A stretch of DNA of 64,000 bases. It comes from Amphritea sp. 1_MG-2023. GTDB lineage: Bacteria > Pseudomonadota > Gammaproteobacteria > Pseudomonadales > Balneatricaceae. This document shows, piece after piece, positions 16,810 to 24,940 of this stretch. Location of the stretch: NCBI RefSeq assembly GCF_030547545.1, contig NZ_JAUOQE010000001.1, forward strand, positions 248,001 through 312,000, given 5' to 3'. The notes under the pieces were generated by a model. That model searched no databases, was not told the origin of the DNA, and saw only the letters and a program-made list of their open reading frames with translations. Position 1 is the stretch's first letter; every line of letters begins with the position of its first letter. A program made the translations under genes and the position numbers.

Positions 16810-17981
16810 GAGTTGTCCGCTAATGAGTTAAAGAAGGCACTTAAGAGAATAAAGATAATGCTGACGATCACCGCGCCTGGCCATTGGTAGAGTGAAAAGG
16901 CCTGCACACCAGCAAAAGAGCCCACAGCACCACCGAGGTAATAGCCCAGCATATAGATACCGTTGATCCGGCTTTGGGCGGCGGGATCGATACTGAAGAC
17001 CCGTACCTGATTGGCGACCTGCGCACTGAAGATGGCAAAGTCGATCAGAATAATGCCAATGATTAAGGCAATGAGGCTGGCTTCAAAAACGCCGGTCACC
17101 GCAAAGCCTATCGCCGCTAGTATCAGAGCCATTAACACTAACCGTTTTGAGCCGAGTTGATTTACCCACTTGCCCGAGGCTTTAGCGCCGATGACACCTG
17201 CGAGGGCAATCACACCAAACAAGCCTGCTTGATCGGCGTTGTAATGAAAGGGGTCACCACTAACATAGAGAGCCAGTGTGGCCCACAAGGCATTGAAAGC
17301 GGCAAACCAGCAAGCGCCTGCTAGAGTGAATTTTTGCAGCGATTTGTGCTGAGCCAACAAACGCAGTGTGCTTTTTATCAGGGGCCAATAACGTAACTGA
17401 CTGTGTGGTTTGTTGACGGGTAAAAATAAGTGCAACAACACACCGAATATAACCGCCAAAATAGCGGCCATCATAAATACGCTGCGCCAACCTAAATGCT
17501 CGCCAATAAAGCCACTGAGGGTACGTGAAAGTAAGATGCCGAGGGTTAAGCCCATCATGACGGTACCAAGAGTCGCGCCTTTTTGTTTGGCGGGCACCAT
17601 TGAGGCGGCAAATGGGATGAGCTGTTGGGTAATGTTAGCACTCAGCCCAATTAAAAAAACGGCGACTAGTAATAGTGTTAAGTTGGGAGCGATGACGGCA
17701 AAGCCACAGGCGACCACCAAGATGCAGGATAGGATGCCGATCAAGCGTCGGCGCGCTATTGAATCACCTAAGGGGGAGATAAACAGAAGGGCAAAGGCGT
17801 AACCCAACTGCGTGAGCGCAGGGATGCTGCCTATTTGAGCATGGGTTAACGAAAACTCCTCAGCGATTAACGGTAAAATCGGTTGGTTGTAATAAAGGTT
17901 TGCCGCGGTGGCGGCAATAGCCGTCGACATTAATAATAAAATGAATCGACTTAACGTGGGGGTGTGTTCCGGCGTGCTCAT
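16806..17981 (-). CDS. MFS transporter (YnfM/YgaY-like), first of a pair
   Basis: The protein has about 12 membrane segments; NLYYNQPILPLIAEEFSLTH near the N-terminus and DSIARRRLIGILSCIL in the 2-3 loop are typical of DHA1-type exporters of the YnfM group. I chose the ATG at 17981 (MSTPEHTPTLSRF), preceded by GAGAG; a TTG seven codons upstream is also in frame. It is divergent from a LysR gene, with ATAG/CTAT operator-like sites between, and is the promoter-proximal gene of a two-MFS unit. Confidence 0.84.
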   Translation of the reverse strand: MSTPEHTPTLSRFILLLMSTAIAATAANLYYNQPILPLIAEEFSLTHAQIGSIPALTQLGYAFALLFISPLGDSIARRRLIGILSCILVVACGFAVIAPNLTLLLVAVFLIGLSANITQQLIPFAASMVPAKQKGATLGTVMMGLTLGILLSRTLSGFIGEHLGWRSVFMMAAILAVIFGVLLHLFLPVNKPHSQLRYWPLIKSTLRLLAQHKSLQKFTLAGACWFAAFNALWATLALYVSGDPFHYNADQAGLFGVIALAGVIGAKASGKWVNQLGSKRLVLMALILAAIGFAVTGVFEASLIALIIGIILIDFAIFSAQVANQVRVFSIDPAAQSRINGIYMLGYYLGGAVGSFAGVQAFSLYQWPGAVIVSIIFILLSAFFNSLADNS

Positions 17982-18015
17982 TTTTTCTCTCAAAGGGATC
18001 AAACATGCAGGCAGG

Positions 18016-18065
18016 ATAGGGCTTATAGCTCTATAATAAAAATGATAATATTTGATAGAATCTAT
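18016..18065. promoter_or_regulatory. LysR operator-like sites between the MFS pair and its regulator
   Basis: ATAG (18016-18019) and CTAT (18031-18034) are separated by exactly 11 bases, the T-N11-A arrangement of LysR boxes. A second ATAG-AAT-CTAT palindrome is at 18055-18065. The region is AT-rich and separates divergent genes, so autoregulation plus control of the MFS pair is the likely role. Confidence 0.6.
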
Positions 18066-18090
18066 AAGAATAATGTATAGAAGGTCGAGC

Positions 18091-19002
18091 GTGGATATTA
18101 AACTACTAAAAAGCTTTGTGGCGGTGGCAAAACATAAGAGTTTTTCACAAGCGGCACAGGCGCTTCATACGGTACAACCCGCGATTAGCCGACACATTTT
18201 CGCATTAGAGCAGGAGCTCGATGTCAGTTTGTTTAAGCGTAATTCGCGTGATGTGGCGATTACGCCAGCGGGAGAGCAGTTGTTAAAGGATGCTAAGGCT
18301 ATTTTAGCGCTCACCGACGCGGCTAAAGCACAGGTTAAACGAGCGGATAATGGGCAACTGGGTACACTGAGAATTGCTCACTTAAGTTCGGCGTGTTTAA
18401 CCTTTATGGCGTCGTTGGTACGCCGTTATAGCTCACAATTTCCCCATGTACATGTCACCTTAGTTGAAATGACTGTGACGGAGCAGATAGAGGCCTTTAA
18501 ACAGGATCAAATCGATATCGGCTTCTCTAGACCGCTACCTAGTTCAATCGCTGATGAGTTTATTAGTCATACTATTTATATTGATAAACTTGTTGTCATC
18601 GTCAACCAAAGTCATGAATTGGACGGCCAGGAAAGCATCAATTTGACGCGCCTCAAAAATGAAAAATTCATTATTTTTAACCGTGATGAAGCGGCGGGGT
18701 TGTTTGATGAAACCATTATTCTCTGTAAGCAAGCAGGGTTCTCGCCTAATATCATTAGTCAGCCACGCCATATGCAAACCTTAGTGACTGAAGTTGCTGC
18801 GGGGTTAGGTGTTGCTATCGCCCCTTACTGTGTGCGTAAACTGTATAGCGAAGGCTGTCATTTTATCCGTTTAGAGGGCGTGAATAGATCTATACCGGTA
18901 GACATTCAATATAAACCCGGTAATCGTTGTGCCACGGTCAATGCGTTTGTCGATATAGCATTACATTGTAAAGATGAGATTCAGCAGAGCATGGCTCTTT
19001 GA
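18091..19002 (+). CDS. LysR-family transcriptional regulator
   Basis: An N-terminal winged helix-turn-helix (SFSQAAQALHTVQPAISRHI) is followed by a LysR substrate-binding domain. The protein most likely starts at GTG 18091 (VDIKLLKSFVAVAKHKSFSQ), which has AGAAGG at good spacing and gives the usual family N-terminus; upstream ATGs at 18073 and 18052 are in frame but would add an unusual extension. It is divergent from the two MFS genes and should control them in response to an unknown inducer. Confidence 0.86.
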   Translation: MDIKLLKSFVAVAKHKSFSQAAQALHTVQPAISRHIFALEQELDVSLFKRNSRDVAITPAGEQLLKDAKAILALTDAAKAQVKRADNGQLGTLRIAHLSSACLTFMASLVRRYSSQFPHVHVTLVEMTVTEQIEAFKQDQIDIGFSRPLPSSIADEFISHTIYIDKLVVIVNQSHELDGQESINLTRLKNEKFIIFNRDEAAGLFDETIILCKQAGFSPNIISQPRHMQTLVTEVAAGLGVAIAPYCVRKLYSEGCHFIRLEGVNRSIPVDIQYKPGNRCATVNAFVDIALHCKDEIQQSMAL

Positions 19003-19007
19003 TGAGG

Positions 19008-19109
19008 CTAGTCGGTTAGATTCACCGTTGAGCAGAAACCTTTGCTGGCGACACGCTGTTTCAGTGAATCCATTAACTCAGGTCGATCGATGGTATTGGG
19101 CCATTGGGT
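19008..19109 (-). pseudogene. Possible decayed gene fragment
   Basis: A minus-strand frame of 33 codons is protein-like (TQWPNTIDRPELMDSLKQRV, then ASKGFCSTVN) but has no start codon and is closed upstream by TAA. An adjacent frame just upstream (GKCVLGANSEE) may belong to the same broken gene. I cannot name a family. It could be chance. Confidence 0.25.
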
Positions 19110-19214
19110 TTATGGCGAGTTTGTTGCAGAGAGTCATTCCTCACTGTTCGCACCCAGCACACACTTACCGTTGGTCGATCGATCATCGGTTAACTCTATC
19201 ATAAACTTGTGGGC

Positions 19215-19604
19215 TTACAGGCTGTGCAGTAACCAGGTTTGGTAAGGCTGCTTGCTATCCTGACAGGCTTGCAATGATAACGGCCGCATCACATGCACCG
19301 GCGAGCCGCCACGTCCTTCTTTCTTTTCTGTGCTGCTAACAGTGACGCACAGCGAAGGCTGAGCCTGAATGACGATCTGACCACTGGCGTTGAGTTCAAA
19401 GGATTGTGTTGCTAAGTTTTCGCACTTGGCTAAGTTGACCGCGGCGCCGGCCTGAACGGATCGCACCGTCATACACCTATCAAAGTAAGGCAGCACAAAT
19501 TCGCCTTGTTGGATCTTGGCTAAATCAAAGCCTTGATCCTCAAGAATACCGCACAGGCCATCACCGAGCTTTTTATTACCATTTTGATAGGCATAATATA
19601 TTCC
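19215..19604 (-). pseudogene. Ricin-type beta-trefoil lectin-like ORF, frameshifted or lacking a start
   Basis: The frame reads YAYQNGNKKLGDGLCGILED and then shows beta-trefoil features: VNLAKCENLATQSFELN, ASGQIVIQAQPSLCVTV and LSLQACQDSKQPYQTW, that is C-x(5)-Q-x-F/W spacing as in ricin-B subdomains. No ATG exists in this frame before 19496. An ATG at 19594 with a good GAGGAA site is in another frame and begins a hydrophobic signal-like peptide that soon stops. A single-base shift would join them. Either the gene is broken or the assembly has an indel. It lies 22 bases after a secreted-protein gene and probably formed a unit with it. Confidence 0.55.
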
Positions 19605-19626
19605 TCATTATTCAATGGATTGAATG

Positions 19627-20397
19627 TTAACTGGCATCACAACGAGCGGTATAGCGGAATAACACGCGATTATCACGCTTCAGATCAGCAGCCCAAATAA
19701 ACTGCGCAGTAGAGTCTGTAAACTCGACTTTTGGGTTTAAACATTGCTGTTGCGATACCGAACGGTTGCAGCCTAAGCTTGAGCGATCTAAGGGGGATGT
19801 CAGCGTGCAGCAGCCTTCATTGGCAGACCAGCTTGGCGGCCGTCCCCAACCCGCTTCTGCGGCGCTGTAAACGGTGGCATGCGGCCACTGGGCATCATTA
19901 AACCCTGACTGAGTCCAGCCTTCGGGGATGCCTCGGTCTTCTACCACACACTGTTCGAGGTCATCGCTCGAACAACCAGCGGCTAAGCTGGCCTCGGTGG
20001 GGCCAAAAGTGGCGGTATACACCTTCCAGTCAGCCGAGCTAACCGTGCCTAGAGCATCATCGAATTCGGCGATGAGGGCGCCATCACCGAGTTGCGGTTT
20101 TCTAGACTCGATGTATTCATATCCGGACGTGGAAGCATAATCTTCACATTGAATCGCATAGTCGATGTTGCTGTTGCCATCCCATTCAAAGGCGACTTTA
20201 ACGGCTTGGTGAGGCGTGAAATCGATAGGGTCGGTTGCCACCTCCTCGCCATTGACCCATAGCGTAAATTTATTGTCGCAATACACGGTGCCGACGACTT
20301 GTTGAGGCGAGCCAGGACAACTATTGGCGCTGATGACCGAGCTGAACAGCAGCAGTGCAAAACCGCTCGCGGCAGGCAACAATACATTTTTATACAT
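19627..20397 (-). CDS. Secreted protein of unknown function (beta-sandwich-like)
   Basis: The 256-residue protein starts with a clear signal peptide (MYKNVLLPAASGFALLLFSS, cleavage near VISA-NS) and has 14-15 cysteines, so it is exported and probably disulphide-bonded. FTLWVNGEEVATD, VKVAFEWDG and GIPEGWTQSGFNDAQWPHAT recall the galactose-binding-like beta-sandwich modules of glycosidases and lectins. I do not recognise a named family. The downstream ricin-B-like ORF suggests a carbohydrate-binding pair. It is poorly connected to its neighbours and lies in the accessory region. Confidence 0.65.
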   Translation of the reverse strand: MYKNVLLPAASGFALLLFSSVISANSCPGSPQQVVGTVYCDNKFTLWVNGEEVATDPIDFTPHQAVKVAFEWDGNSNIDYAIQCEDYASTSGYEYIESRKPQLGDGALIAEFDDALGTVSSADWKVYTATFGPTEASLAAGCSSDDLEQCVVEDRGIPEGWTQSGFNDAQWPHATVYSAAEAGWGRPPSWSANEGCCTLTSPLDRSSLGCNRSVSQQQCLNPKVEFTDSTAQFIWAADLKRDNRVLFRYTARCDAS

Positions 20398-20522
20398 GTT
20401 CTCTTTCCTATGAATGCTGACATAATCTTATATCATCAATCTTACGAGGTATAACGGCACTTATATAGCTATGAATCAGTAGTTTAAGTACACCTTGAGC
20501 TGTCTAGAAAAGCCGTCGGTTG

Positions 20523-20556
20523 GCCCAAGCTCACCTTAGTTAAGGTAAGCTTGGGC
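20523..20556. repeat. Inverted repeat, 16-bp arms with one mismatch
   Basis: GCCCAAGCTCACCTTA (20523-20538) and TAAGGTAAGCTTGGGC (20541-20556) form a long hairpin with a 2-base loop, about 125 bases upstream of the secreted-protein start. No T-run follows on either strand, so it is not a typical terminator. It could be an operator or an element end. The remaining bases of the 20398-20902 gap are the dispersed repeat and its array. Confidence 0.7.
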
Positions 20557-20727
20557 GGTTTAGCAAGGAAATTTAAGAGGGGGCAGTGTAAAAACTAGAG
20601 GAGATATTGACGGGTCAAGTTTGATAACCGAGGGGTACTGTTTTAACAACTCATGATCAAGGACGATCAATGGCCCGTTGCCTCGCTTCTTTTCAGGTTT
20701 TTGATAGCAATGATTTACTGCCGATAG

Positions 20728-20866
20728 GGGCTGCCGTTAATCAAGGCTTGGCTTTAGCTTTAAGTAACAGATTGAGTTATTGTCAGGTCGGCGTGTGACG
20801 GCGGTGAAACGAGGGTCAAGGGCTAAAAATGAAGCTTTATAGTTTTTACATTGACTCCAGATAGGT
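20728..20866. repeat. Dispersed ~140-bp repeat, copy 2
   Basis: This is the partner of 14884-15030. It begins GGGCTGCCGTTAATCAAGGC, lacks a few bases relative to copy 1, and ends in TATAGTTTTTACATTGACTC. No transposase fragment is recognisable beside this copy. Confidence 0.8.
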
Positions 20867-20898
20867 AGACTCGAAACAGGTACAAGTGCAAATAGGTA
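20853..20898 (+). repeat. 15-bp tandem array just upstream of the YdeI-like gene
   Basis: Three units, GACTCCAGATAGGTA (20853-20867), GACTCGAAACAGGTA (20868-20882) and CAAGTGCAAATAGGTA (20883-20898), each end in AGGTA. The last lies four bases before the ATG and serves as ribosome-binding site. Confidence 0.8.
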
Positions 20899-20902
20899 AG
20901 CT

Positions 20903-21493
20903 ATGTCTGAAATCGAACCCACATTCTTCCCATCACAGGGTGACTTCCACGCATGGCTCGAACAGTACCATGCTTCGGCAAGCCACCTCTGGGTAGGTTA
21001 CTACAAGAAAGCGACCGACAAGCCATCCGTTATCTGGGAAGAAACCGTCGAAGAAGCGCTGTGCTTCGGTTGGATTGACGGCATTCGAAAGTCTCTGGGT
21101 GAAGAGAGTTACGTCATTCGCTTCTCGCCAAGGAAGCCGAGCAGCGTCTGGAGTCAGCGAAATATCGACTTGGTTGAGCGGCTCATAGCAGATGGCCGCA
21201 TGAAGCCCGAGGGCTTGGCGGCTTTCGCTTTTAAGGATAGTCACCCAGACAGTGGTTATGCTACGTCTGACTCGTCAGGTGAGTTGACCGAGACGATGGT
21301 GGCCCGATTTAAGGAAATGACTGAAGCCTGGGATTTCTTCCTACAACAGCCGCCGGGCTACCGTAAACAGGCGGCGCGCTGGGTGACGAGCGCTAAACGT
21401 GATGACACCAGAGAGCGACGGTTGGCGACGCTGATTGACGATTCATTGCACGGTTTACGCATCAAGCAACTTCGTAAGGCGGGTGCGTCTTAG
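20903..21493 (+). CDS. YdeI/OmpD-associated (bacteriocin-protection-like) family protein
   Basis: The 196-residue protein has the family pattern: FHAWLEQYHASASHLWVGYY near the start, the strongly conserved VEEALCFGWIDGIRKSL, RFSPRKPSSVWSQRNIDLVE, and a C-terminal GYRKQAARWVTSAKRDDTRE. The family is cytosolic and named for bacteriocin-protection phenotypes, but its biochemical activity is not known. It stands alone behind a dispersed repeat and upstream of a TM2 gene on the same strand (58 bases). The codon use looks slightly more GC-rich than adjoining genes. Confidence 0.82.
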   Translation: MSEIEPTFFPSQGDFHAWLEQYHASASHLWVGYYKKATDKPSVIWEETVEEALCFGWIDGIRKSLGEESYVIRFSPRKPSSVWSQRNIDLVERLIADGRMKPEGLAAFAFKDSHPDSGYATSDSSGELTETMVARFKEMTEAWDFFLQQPPGYRKQAARWVTSAKRDDTRERRLATLIDDSLHGLRIKQLRKAGAS

Positions 21494-21551
21494 GCAAATA
21501 TGATACAAAGCGCTTAAATTAGCGTTACTATTTCTCGGGGAGATTTAACTT

Positions 21552-21956
21552 ATGCAAAGCAATAACAGCCACAGTATCGTCATCGGCTATATTCTGTGGA
21601 TTTTTGGTTTTATGGGGGCTCATCGTTTCTACTATGGACGGCCTATTTCTGGGATCATTTGGCTGTTCACACTAGGGTTTTTCTTGATTGGCTGGATTAT
21701 TGATTTATTTCTTATCCCAGGCATGGATCGAAGTGCGGACCGCCGTTATCTCAATGGCCCCATTAACTACAATCTCGCTTGGATTCTGCTGACCTTCCTT
21801 GGTGTGTTTGGTATACACCGGTTCTATCTAGGAAAATGGATCAGTGGGATTATTTATCTTCTGACGCTTGGTCTTTTCGGTTTAGGGGTTATTTACGATT
21901 GGTGCACCTTGAACGATCAGATAGATGATCTGCATCGTCAAGCGGGCAGAATTTAG
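21552..21956 (+). CDS. TM2-domain membrane protein with two TM2 units
   Basis: The 134-residue protein has two tandem copies of the TM2 fold: YILWIFGFMGAHRFYYGRPI followed by a helix ending in WIIDLFLIP, and then a second unit LGVFGIHRFYLGKWISGIIY ending in GVIYDWCTL. G-x-HRFY-x-G is the hallmark. The role of bacterial TM2 proteins is unknown. GGGGAG lies upstream of the ATG. It may be co-transcribed with the YdeI-like gene. Confidence 0.85.
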   Translation: MQSNNSHSIVIGYILWIFGFMGAHRFYYGRPISGIIWLFTLGFFLIGWIIDLFLIPGMDRSADRRYLNGPINYNLAWILLTFLGVFGIHRFYLGKWISGIIYLLTLGLFGLGVIYDWCTLNDQIDDLHRQAGRI

Positions 21957-21962
21957 ATTAGC

Positions 21963-22012
21963 AATAATCGGCAAGAGGTACCCAGAGGGTATGCTAGCGT
22001 GCCTCGCTACAA
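21963..22012. repeat. Shortened relative of the left-edge tandem repeat
   Basis: AATAATCGGCAAGAGGTACC and CTAGCGTGCCTCGCTACA correspond to parts of the unit at 1-370 (ATCGGCAAAAGG..., GAGGTACCCA, and the complement of TGTAGCGAGGCACG). It shows that the left-edge repeat belongs to a dispersed family. An inverted copy of GGAAGGTGCGAATAA follows at 22081-22095. Confidence 0.65.
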
Positions 22013-22095
22013 TGGATTTAGCGAATGAGCTGCGGGGGGTTGAGTCAAGAGTGATATGGTACCTCGTCGAGCAATGAGCCTTATTCGCACCTTCC

Positions 22096-22170
22096 CTAAC
22101 ATAAAGTGAGCTAACATAAGATTACGTAACATTAAGCTGAAGCAACACCAGGTGGAGTAAGCTAGTTAAG
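22096..22170 (+). repeat. Five-unit 15-bp array ending exactly at a start codon
   Basis: CTAACATAAAGTGAG (22096-22110), CTAACATAAGATTAC (22111-22125) and GTAACATTAAGCTGA (22126-22140) are clear units. Two more degenerate 15-base blocks complete exactly 75 bases before the ATG at 22171, and the fourth contains AGGTGGAG-like ribosome-binding bases. All frames have stops, so the array is not coding. Confidence 0.75.
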
Positions 22171-22662
22171 ATGAATATATTCATACTCGATGAAAACATC
22201 CAAACCTGTGCTCAATATCATTGCGATCAGCACGTTGTAAAGATGATTCTAGAAAGTGTGCAGATGCTATGCACAGCCTTAAATAAAAAAGGCTTTACCA
22301 CGCCGTACAAGTCTACCCATGTGAAACATCCTTGTGTGCTCTGGGTGGAAGAATCATTTGAAAATTTTTTGTGGCTACAAAACCTTGCCATCGAATTGAA
22401 TACCGAATATCGATTCAGGTTTGCAAAGGATTCCGATCATAAATCAATGCTTGTCCTAAACGAAATTTCGAACTACAACTATGATAATCGAGGCTTAACC
22501 GAATTTGCTCAAGCGATGCCGCATCATTACAAAGTGTCGGGGGATGCGGTTAAAGCCTATCGGCAGTTTTACTTGGGCGAAAAGATGGGGTTTGCAAAGT
22601 GGACCAAAAGAAGCCTTCCCGAGTGGGTAGATGAGCATTTTAAGTTAACCACATCTACCTAA
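22171..22662 (+). CDS. Conserved hypothetical protein (phage/marine family)
   Basis: The 163-residue protein opens with MNIFILDENIQTCAQYHCDQ and HVVKMILESVQMLCTALN, an N-terminal pattern I associate with a conserved family found in marine phages and bacteria, where it has no established function. Conserved His, Cys and Trp residues (YHCDQHVVKM, HPCVLWVEES, MPHHYK) suggest a metal- or nucleic-acid-related enzyme, but this is inference. No signal peptide or membrane segment is seen. It is probably transcribed from its own promoter upstream of the 15-bp array. Confidence 0.65.
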   Translation: MNIFILDENIQTCAQYHCDQHVVKMILESVQMLCTALNKKGFTTPYKSTHVKHPCVLWVEESFENFLWLQNLAIELNTEYRFRFAKDSDHKSMLVLNEISNYNYDNRGLTEFAQAMPHHYKVSGDAVKAYRQFYLGEKMGFAKWTKRSLPEWVDEHFKLTTST

Positions 22663-22748
22663 ACCGTATGCCGTCAAAGGCGGCTGAGCCACGCCGATAA
22701 TGCGAGCATTTAGCTTGCCATATTGACGCTAACTGTGAGGCAAGAATA

Positions 22749-23147
22749 ATGAGCGATGATGCATGGGCATTTTTCACTGAGACTGTTACTGCCCCTACGT
22801 TTATAACCGGTATTGTCTGCTTGTTACTGGTGCTTGCCGGGTTATCGGTTATCAAAAACATGAAGCGTGGTAGTCCGTTAGAACCCTATATTTTACAAAT
22901 ACTTGGATTGCTCTTCATTGTGCCTGTCGTGGCGTTATTAGCGATAGTTTTAGAACTGGAAAGTGAAGCCATCACCGGTATTTTGGGTACGATCGTCGGC
23001 TATATTTTCGGCACCTCATCGAGTCAGCAAAAGGCAAGCATTGAGCAGCAAAGTTCGCCTACCGTGGCAGAGGAGGTCGAAGGCGCTGCGGATAATACAA
23101 ATATTGTGCAACAGCAACCTATCAAGCCAAAGCCGCCGAAGCCATAA
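22749..23147 (+). CDS. Hypothetical two-helix membrane protein
   Basis: The 132-residue protein has two membrane helices (~17-36, ITGIVCLLLVLAGLSVI; ~46-70, ILGLLFIVPVVALLAIVLEL), then a GTIVGYIFGTSSSQQKA segment reminiscent of small phage-like membrane proteins, and a proline/lysine-rich tail ending PIKPKPPKP. GAGG precedes the ATG. No family is recognised with confidence. The following 23148-23456 stretch shows no gene. Confidence 0.6.
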   Translation: MSDDAWAFFTETVTAPTFITGIVCLLLVLAGLSVIKNMKRGSPLEPYILQILGLLFIVPVVALLAIVLELESEAITGILGTIVGYIFGTSSSQQKASIEQQSSPTVAEEVEGAADNTNIVQQQPIKPKPPKP

Positions 23148-23456
23148 ACTGAGTGGCTGATGGGGGGTTATGGTATTTGCGTTAGGATTTTTGGTATAGG
23201 CGCTTCTGTTGGGTATTTCGGGTCAGTTTCATAACGCTAGGAGGATTACTGACGATGATGATCGACTGCCGCTTGATGGTGTTAGCTTGCATCCATAGTT
23301 GGAAAGAAAAACGCTAGCAAATGATTGCATTCTCGCGTATTAAACTCCGTTATGCATCAAATGCTGCTATCCGCACGATAGAAAATATCAGAGATTCCTC
23401 TGTGAAAACCAAGCGTTATTAAAGTTTTTCACTCAAAGCCTCGTTATTCTCCGCCA

Positions 23457-23492
23457 CGCACCCCTATACGTCATTTGACGTATAGGGGTGCG
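23457..23492. promoter_or_regulatory. Perfect 36-bp palindrome upstream of urtA
   Basis: CGCACCCCTATACGTCA (23457-23473), TT, and the exact complement (23476-23492) form two 17-base arms around a 2-base loop, 123 bases before the urtA start. It has GCACC/GGTGC ends but not NtrC spacing. As DNA it could be an operator; as RNA it could be a terminator of upstream transcription, although no T-run follows. Confidence 0.75.
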
Positions 23493-23615
23493 TCAATCAC
23501 CCCATACCGCAGCGCAACACAATTCCTAATAATGATTGAGTGACTTTTATCAATGACCGGGACTTTAGTTCCACCCGGAAAAAATTGACGTTTAACCTCA
23601 ATAAGGGAAGTGGAT

Positions 23616-24902
23616 ATGAAGATCAAACATCTGGTTACGGGTATCGCTCTATCAATGGGCGCAACGGTATTTAGTGTCAGCGCGATGGCGGCTGATACGA
23701 TTAAAGTGGGTGTCTTGCACTCGCTGTCCGGCACCATGGCGATCAGTGAAACGACGCTGAAAGACACGGTTCTGATGATGGTTGAAGAACAGAATAAAAA
23801 AGGCGGCTTGTTAGGCAAGCAACTTGAAGCCGTGGTGGTTGACCCCGCATCAAACTGGCCGCTATTTGCCGAGAAAGGCCGCGAGCTGCTAACGCAAGAA
23901 AACGTAGATGTTATTTTCGGTAGCTGGACATCGGTATCGCGTAAATCGGTATTGCCGGTATTAGAAGAACTCAACGGTTTGATGTTCTACCCAGTGCAGT
24001 ATGAAGGTGAAGAGTCGTCTAAAAACGTTTTCTACACCGGTGCTGCGCCTAATCAGCAGGCCATTCCTGCGGTTAATTACCTCAAAGATGAGCTTGGAGT
24101 TGAGCGTTGGGTACTGGCGGGAACGGATTATGTTTATCCACGTACCACCAACAAAATTCTCGAAGCCTATCTGAAAGCCAATGGTGTGGCTGCAGAAGAT
24201 ATCATGATCAACTACACGCCGTTTGGTCATTCTGATTGGCAGTCCATCGTCTCCGATGTTAAGAAGTTCGGTAGCGAAGGCAAGAAAACCGCGGTTGTTT
24301 CAACCATTAACGGTGACGCTAACATTCCTTTTTATAAAGAGTTGGGTAACCAAGGTATCTCTGCAGAAGATATCCCCGTGGTCGCTTTCTCGGTGGGTGA
24401 GGAAGAGTTATCCGGTTTAGATACTAAGCCGCTGGTGGGTCATCTAGCCGCATGGAACTACTTCCAGAGTGTCGAGAGCGACGCCAATGCTGACTTCATT
24501 GCTAAGTGGAAAACCTTTACCGGCAATCCGGATCGTGTCACCAACGACCCGATGGAAGCGACCTATATCGGCTTCAAGATGTGGACTCAAGCGGTAGAGA
24601 AAGCCGGCAGCACCGACGTTGATGCGGTTGAACAAGCGATGATTGGTCAGGAAACCGAAAATCTGACCGGTGGTATGGCATATATGAACAAAAATCATCA
24701 CCTGAGCAAGCCGGTACTGATTGGTGAGATTCAGGAAGATGGTCAGTTGGAAGTGGTTTGGGAAACGGAAGGTTTAGTGGCCGGAGATGCTTGGTCTGAC
24801 TTCCTGCCGGGTTCTAAAGATCTGATGGCTGATTGGACCGCACCGATCTCTTGCGGTAACTACAATGTTGTCACTAAGACCTGTTCTGGTCAGACCTATT
24901 GA
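23616..24902 (+). CDS. urtA: Urea ABC transporter substrate-binding protein UrtA
   Basis: The ~428-residue protein has a signal peptide (MKIKHLVTGIALSMGATVFS, cleavage near AMA-AD) and is a type I periplasmic binding protein of the urea/short-chain amide group (KVGVLHSLSGTMAISETTLK, FGSWTSVSRKSVLPVLEELN, LFYPVQYEGEE-like MFYPVQYEGEESS, DPMEATYIGFKMW). It captures urea and delivers it to UrtBC. The ATG at 23616 has GGGAAG at good spacing; an upstream GTG is less likely. It is the first gene of urtABCDE, and hairpins follow it, which is usual where the binding protein is made in excess. Confidence 0.95.
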   Translation: MKIKHLVTGIALSMGATVFSVSAMAADTIKVGVLHSLSGTMAISETTLKDTVLMMVEEQNKKGGLLGKQLEAVVVDPASNWPLFAEKGRELLTQENVDVIFGSWTSVSRKSVLPVLEELNGLMFYPVQYEGEESSKNVFYTGAAPNQQAIPAVNYLKDELGVERWVLAGTDYVYPRTTNKILEAYLKANGVAAEDIMINYTPFGHSDWQSIVSDVKKFGSEGKKTAVVSTINGDANIPFYKELGNQGISAEDIPVVAFSVGEEELSGLDTKPLVGHLAAWNYFQSVESDANADFIAKWKTFTGNPDRVTNDPMEATYIGFKMWTQAVEKAGSTDVDAVEQAMIGQETENLTGGMAYMNKNHHLSKPVLIGEIQEDGQLEVVWETEGLVAGDAWSDFLPGSKDLMADWTAPISCGNYNVVTKTCSGQTY

Positions 24903-24940
24903 TGACATGGGGCTTTGCCTCTTGTTGAAAGGTCAACTTG

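Noticed and set aside
22096-22170. CRISPR array
   Set aside because: Units are 15 bases, contiguous and degenerate, without spacers or cas genes.
23148-23610. Sigma-54 promoter and NtrC sites before urtA
   Set aside because: No convincing TGGCAC-N5-TTGC; GCACC/GGTGC in the palindrome have the wrong spacing for NtrC.
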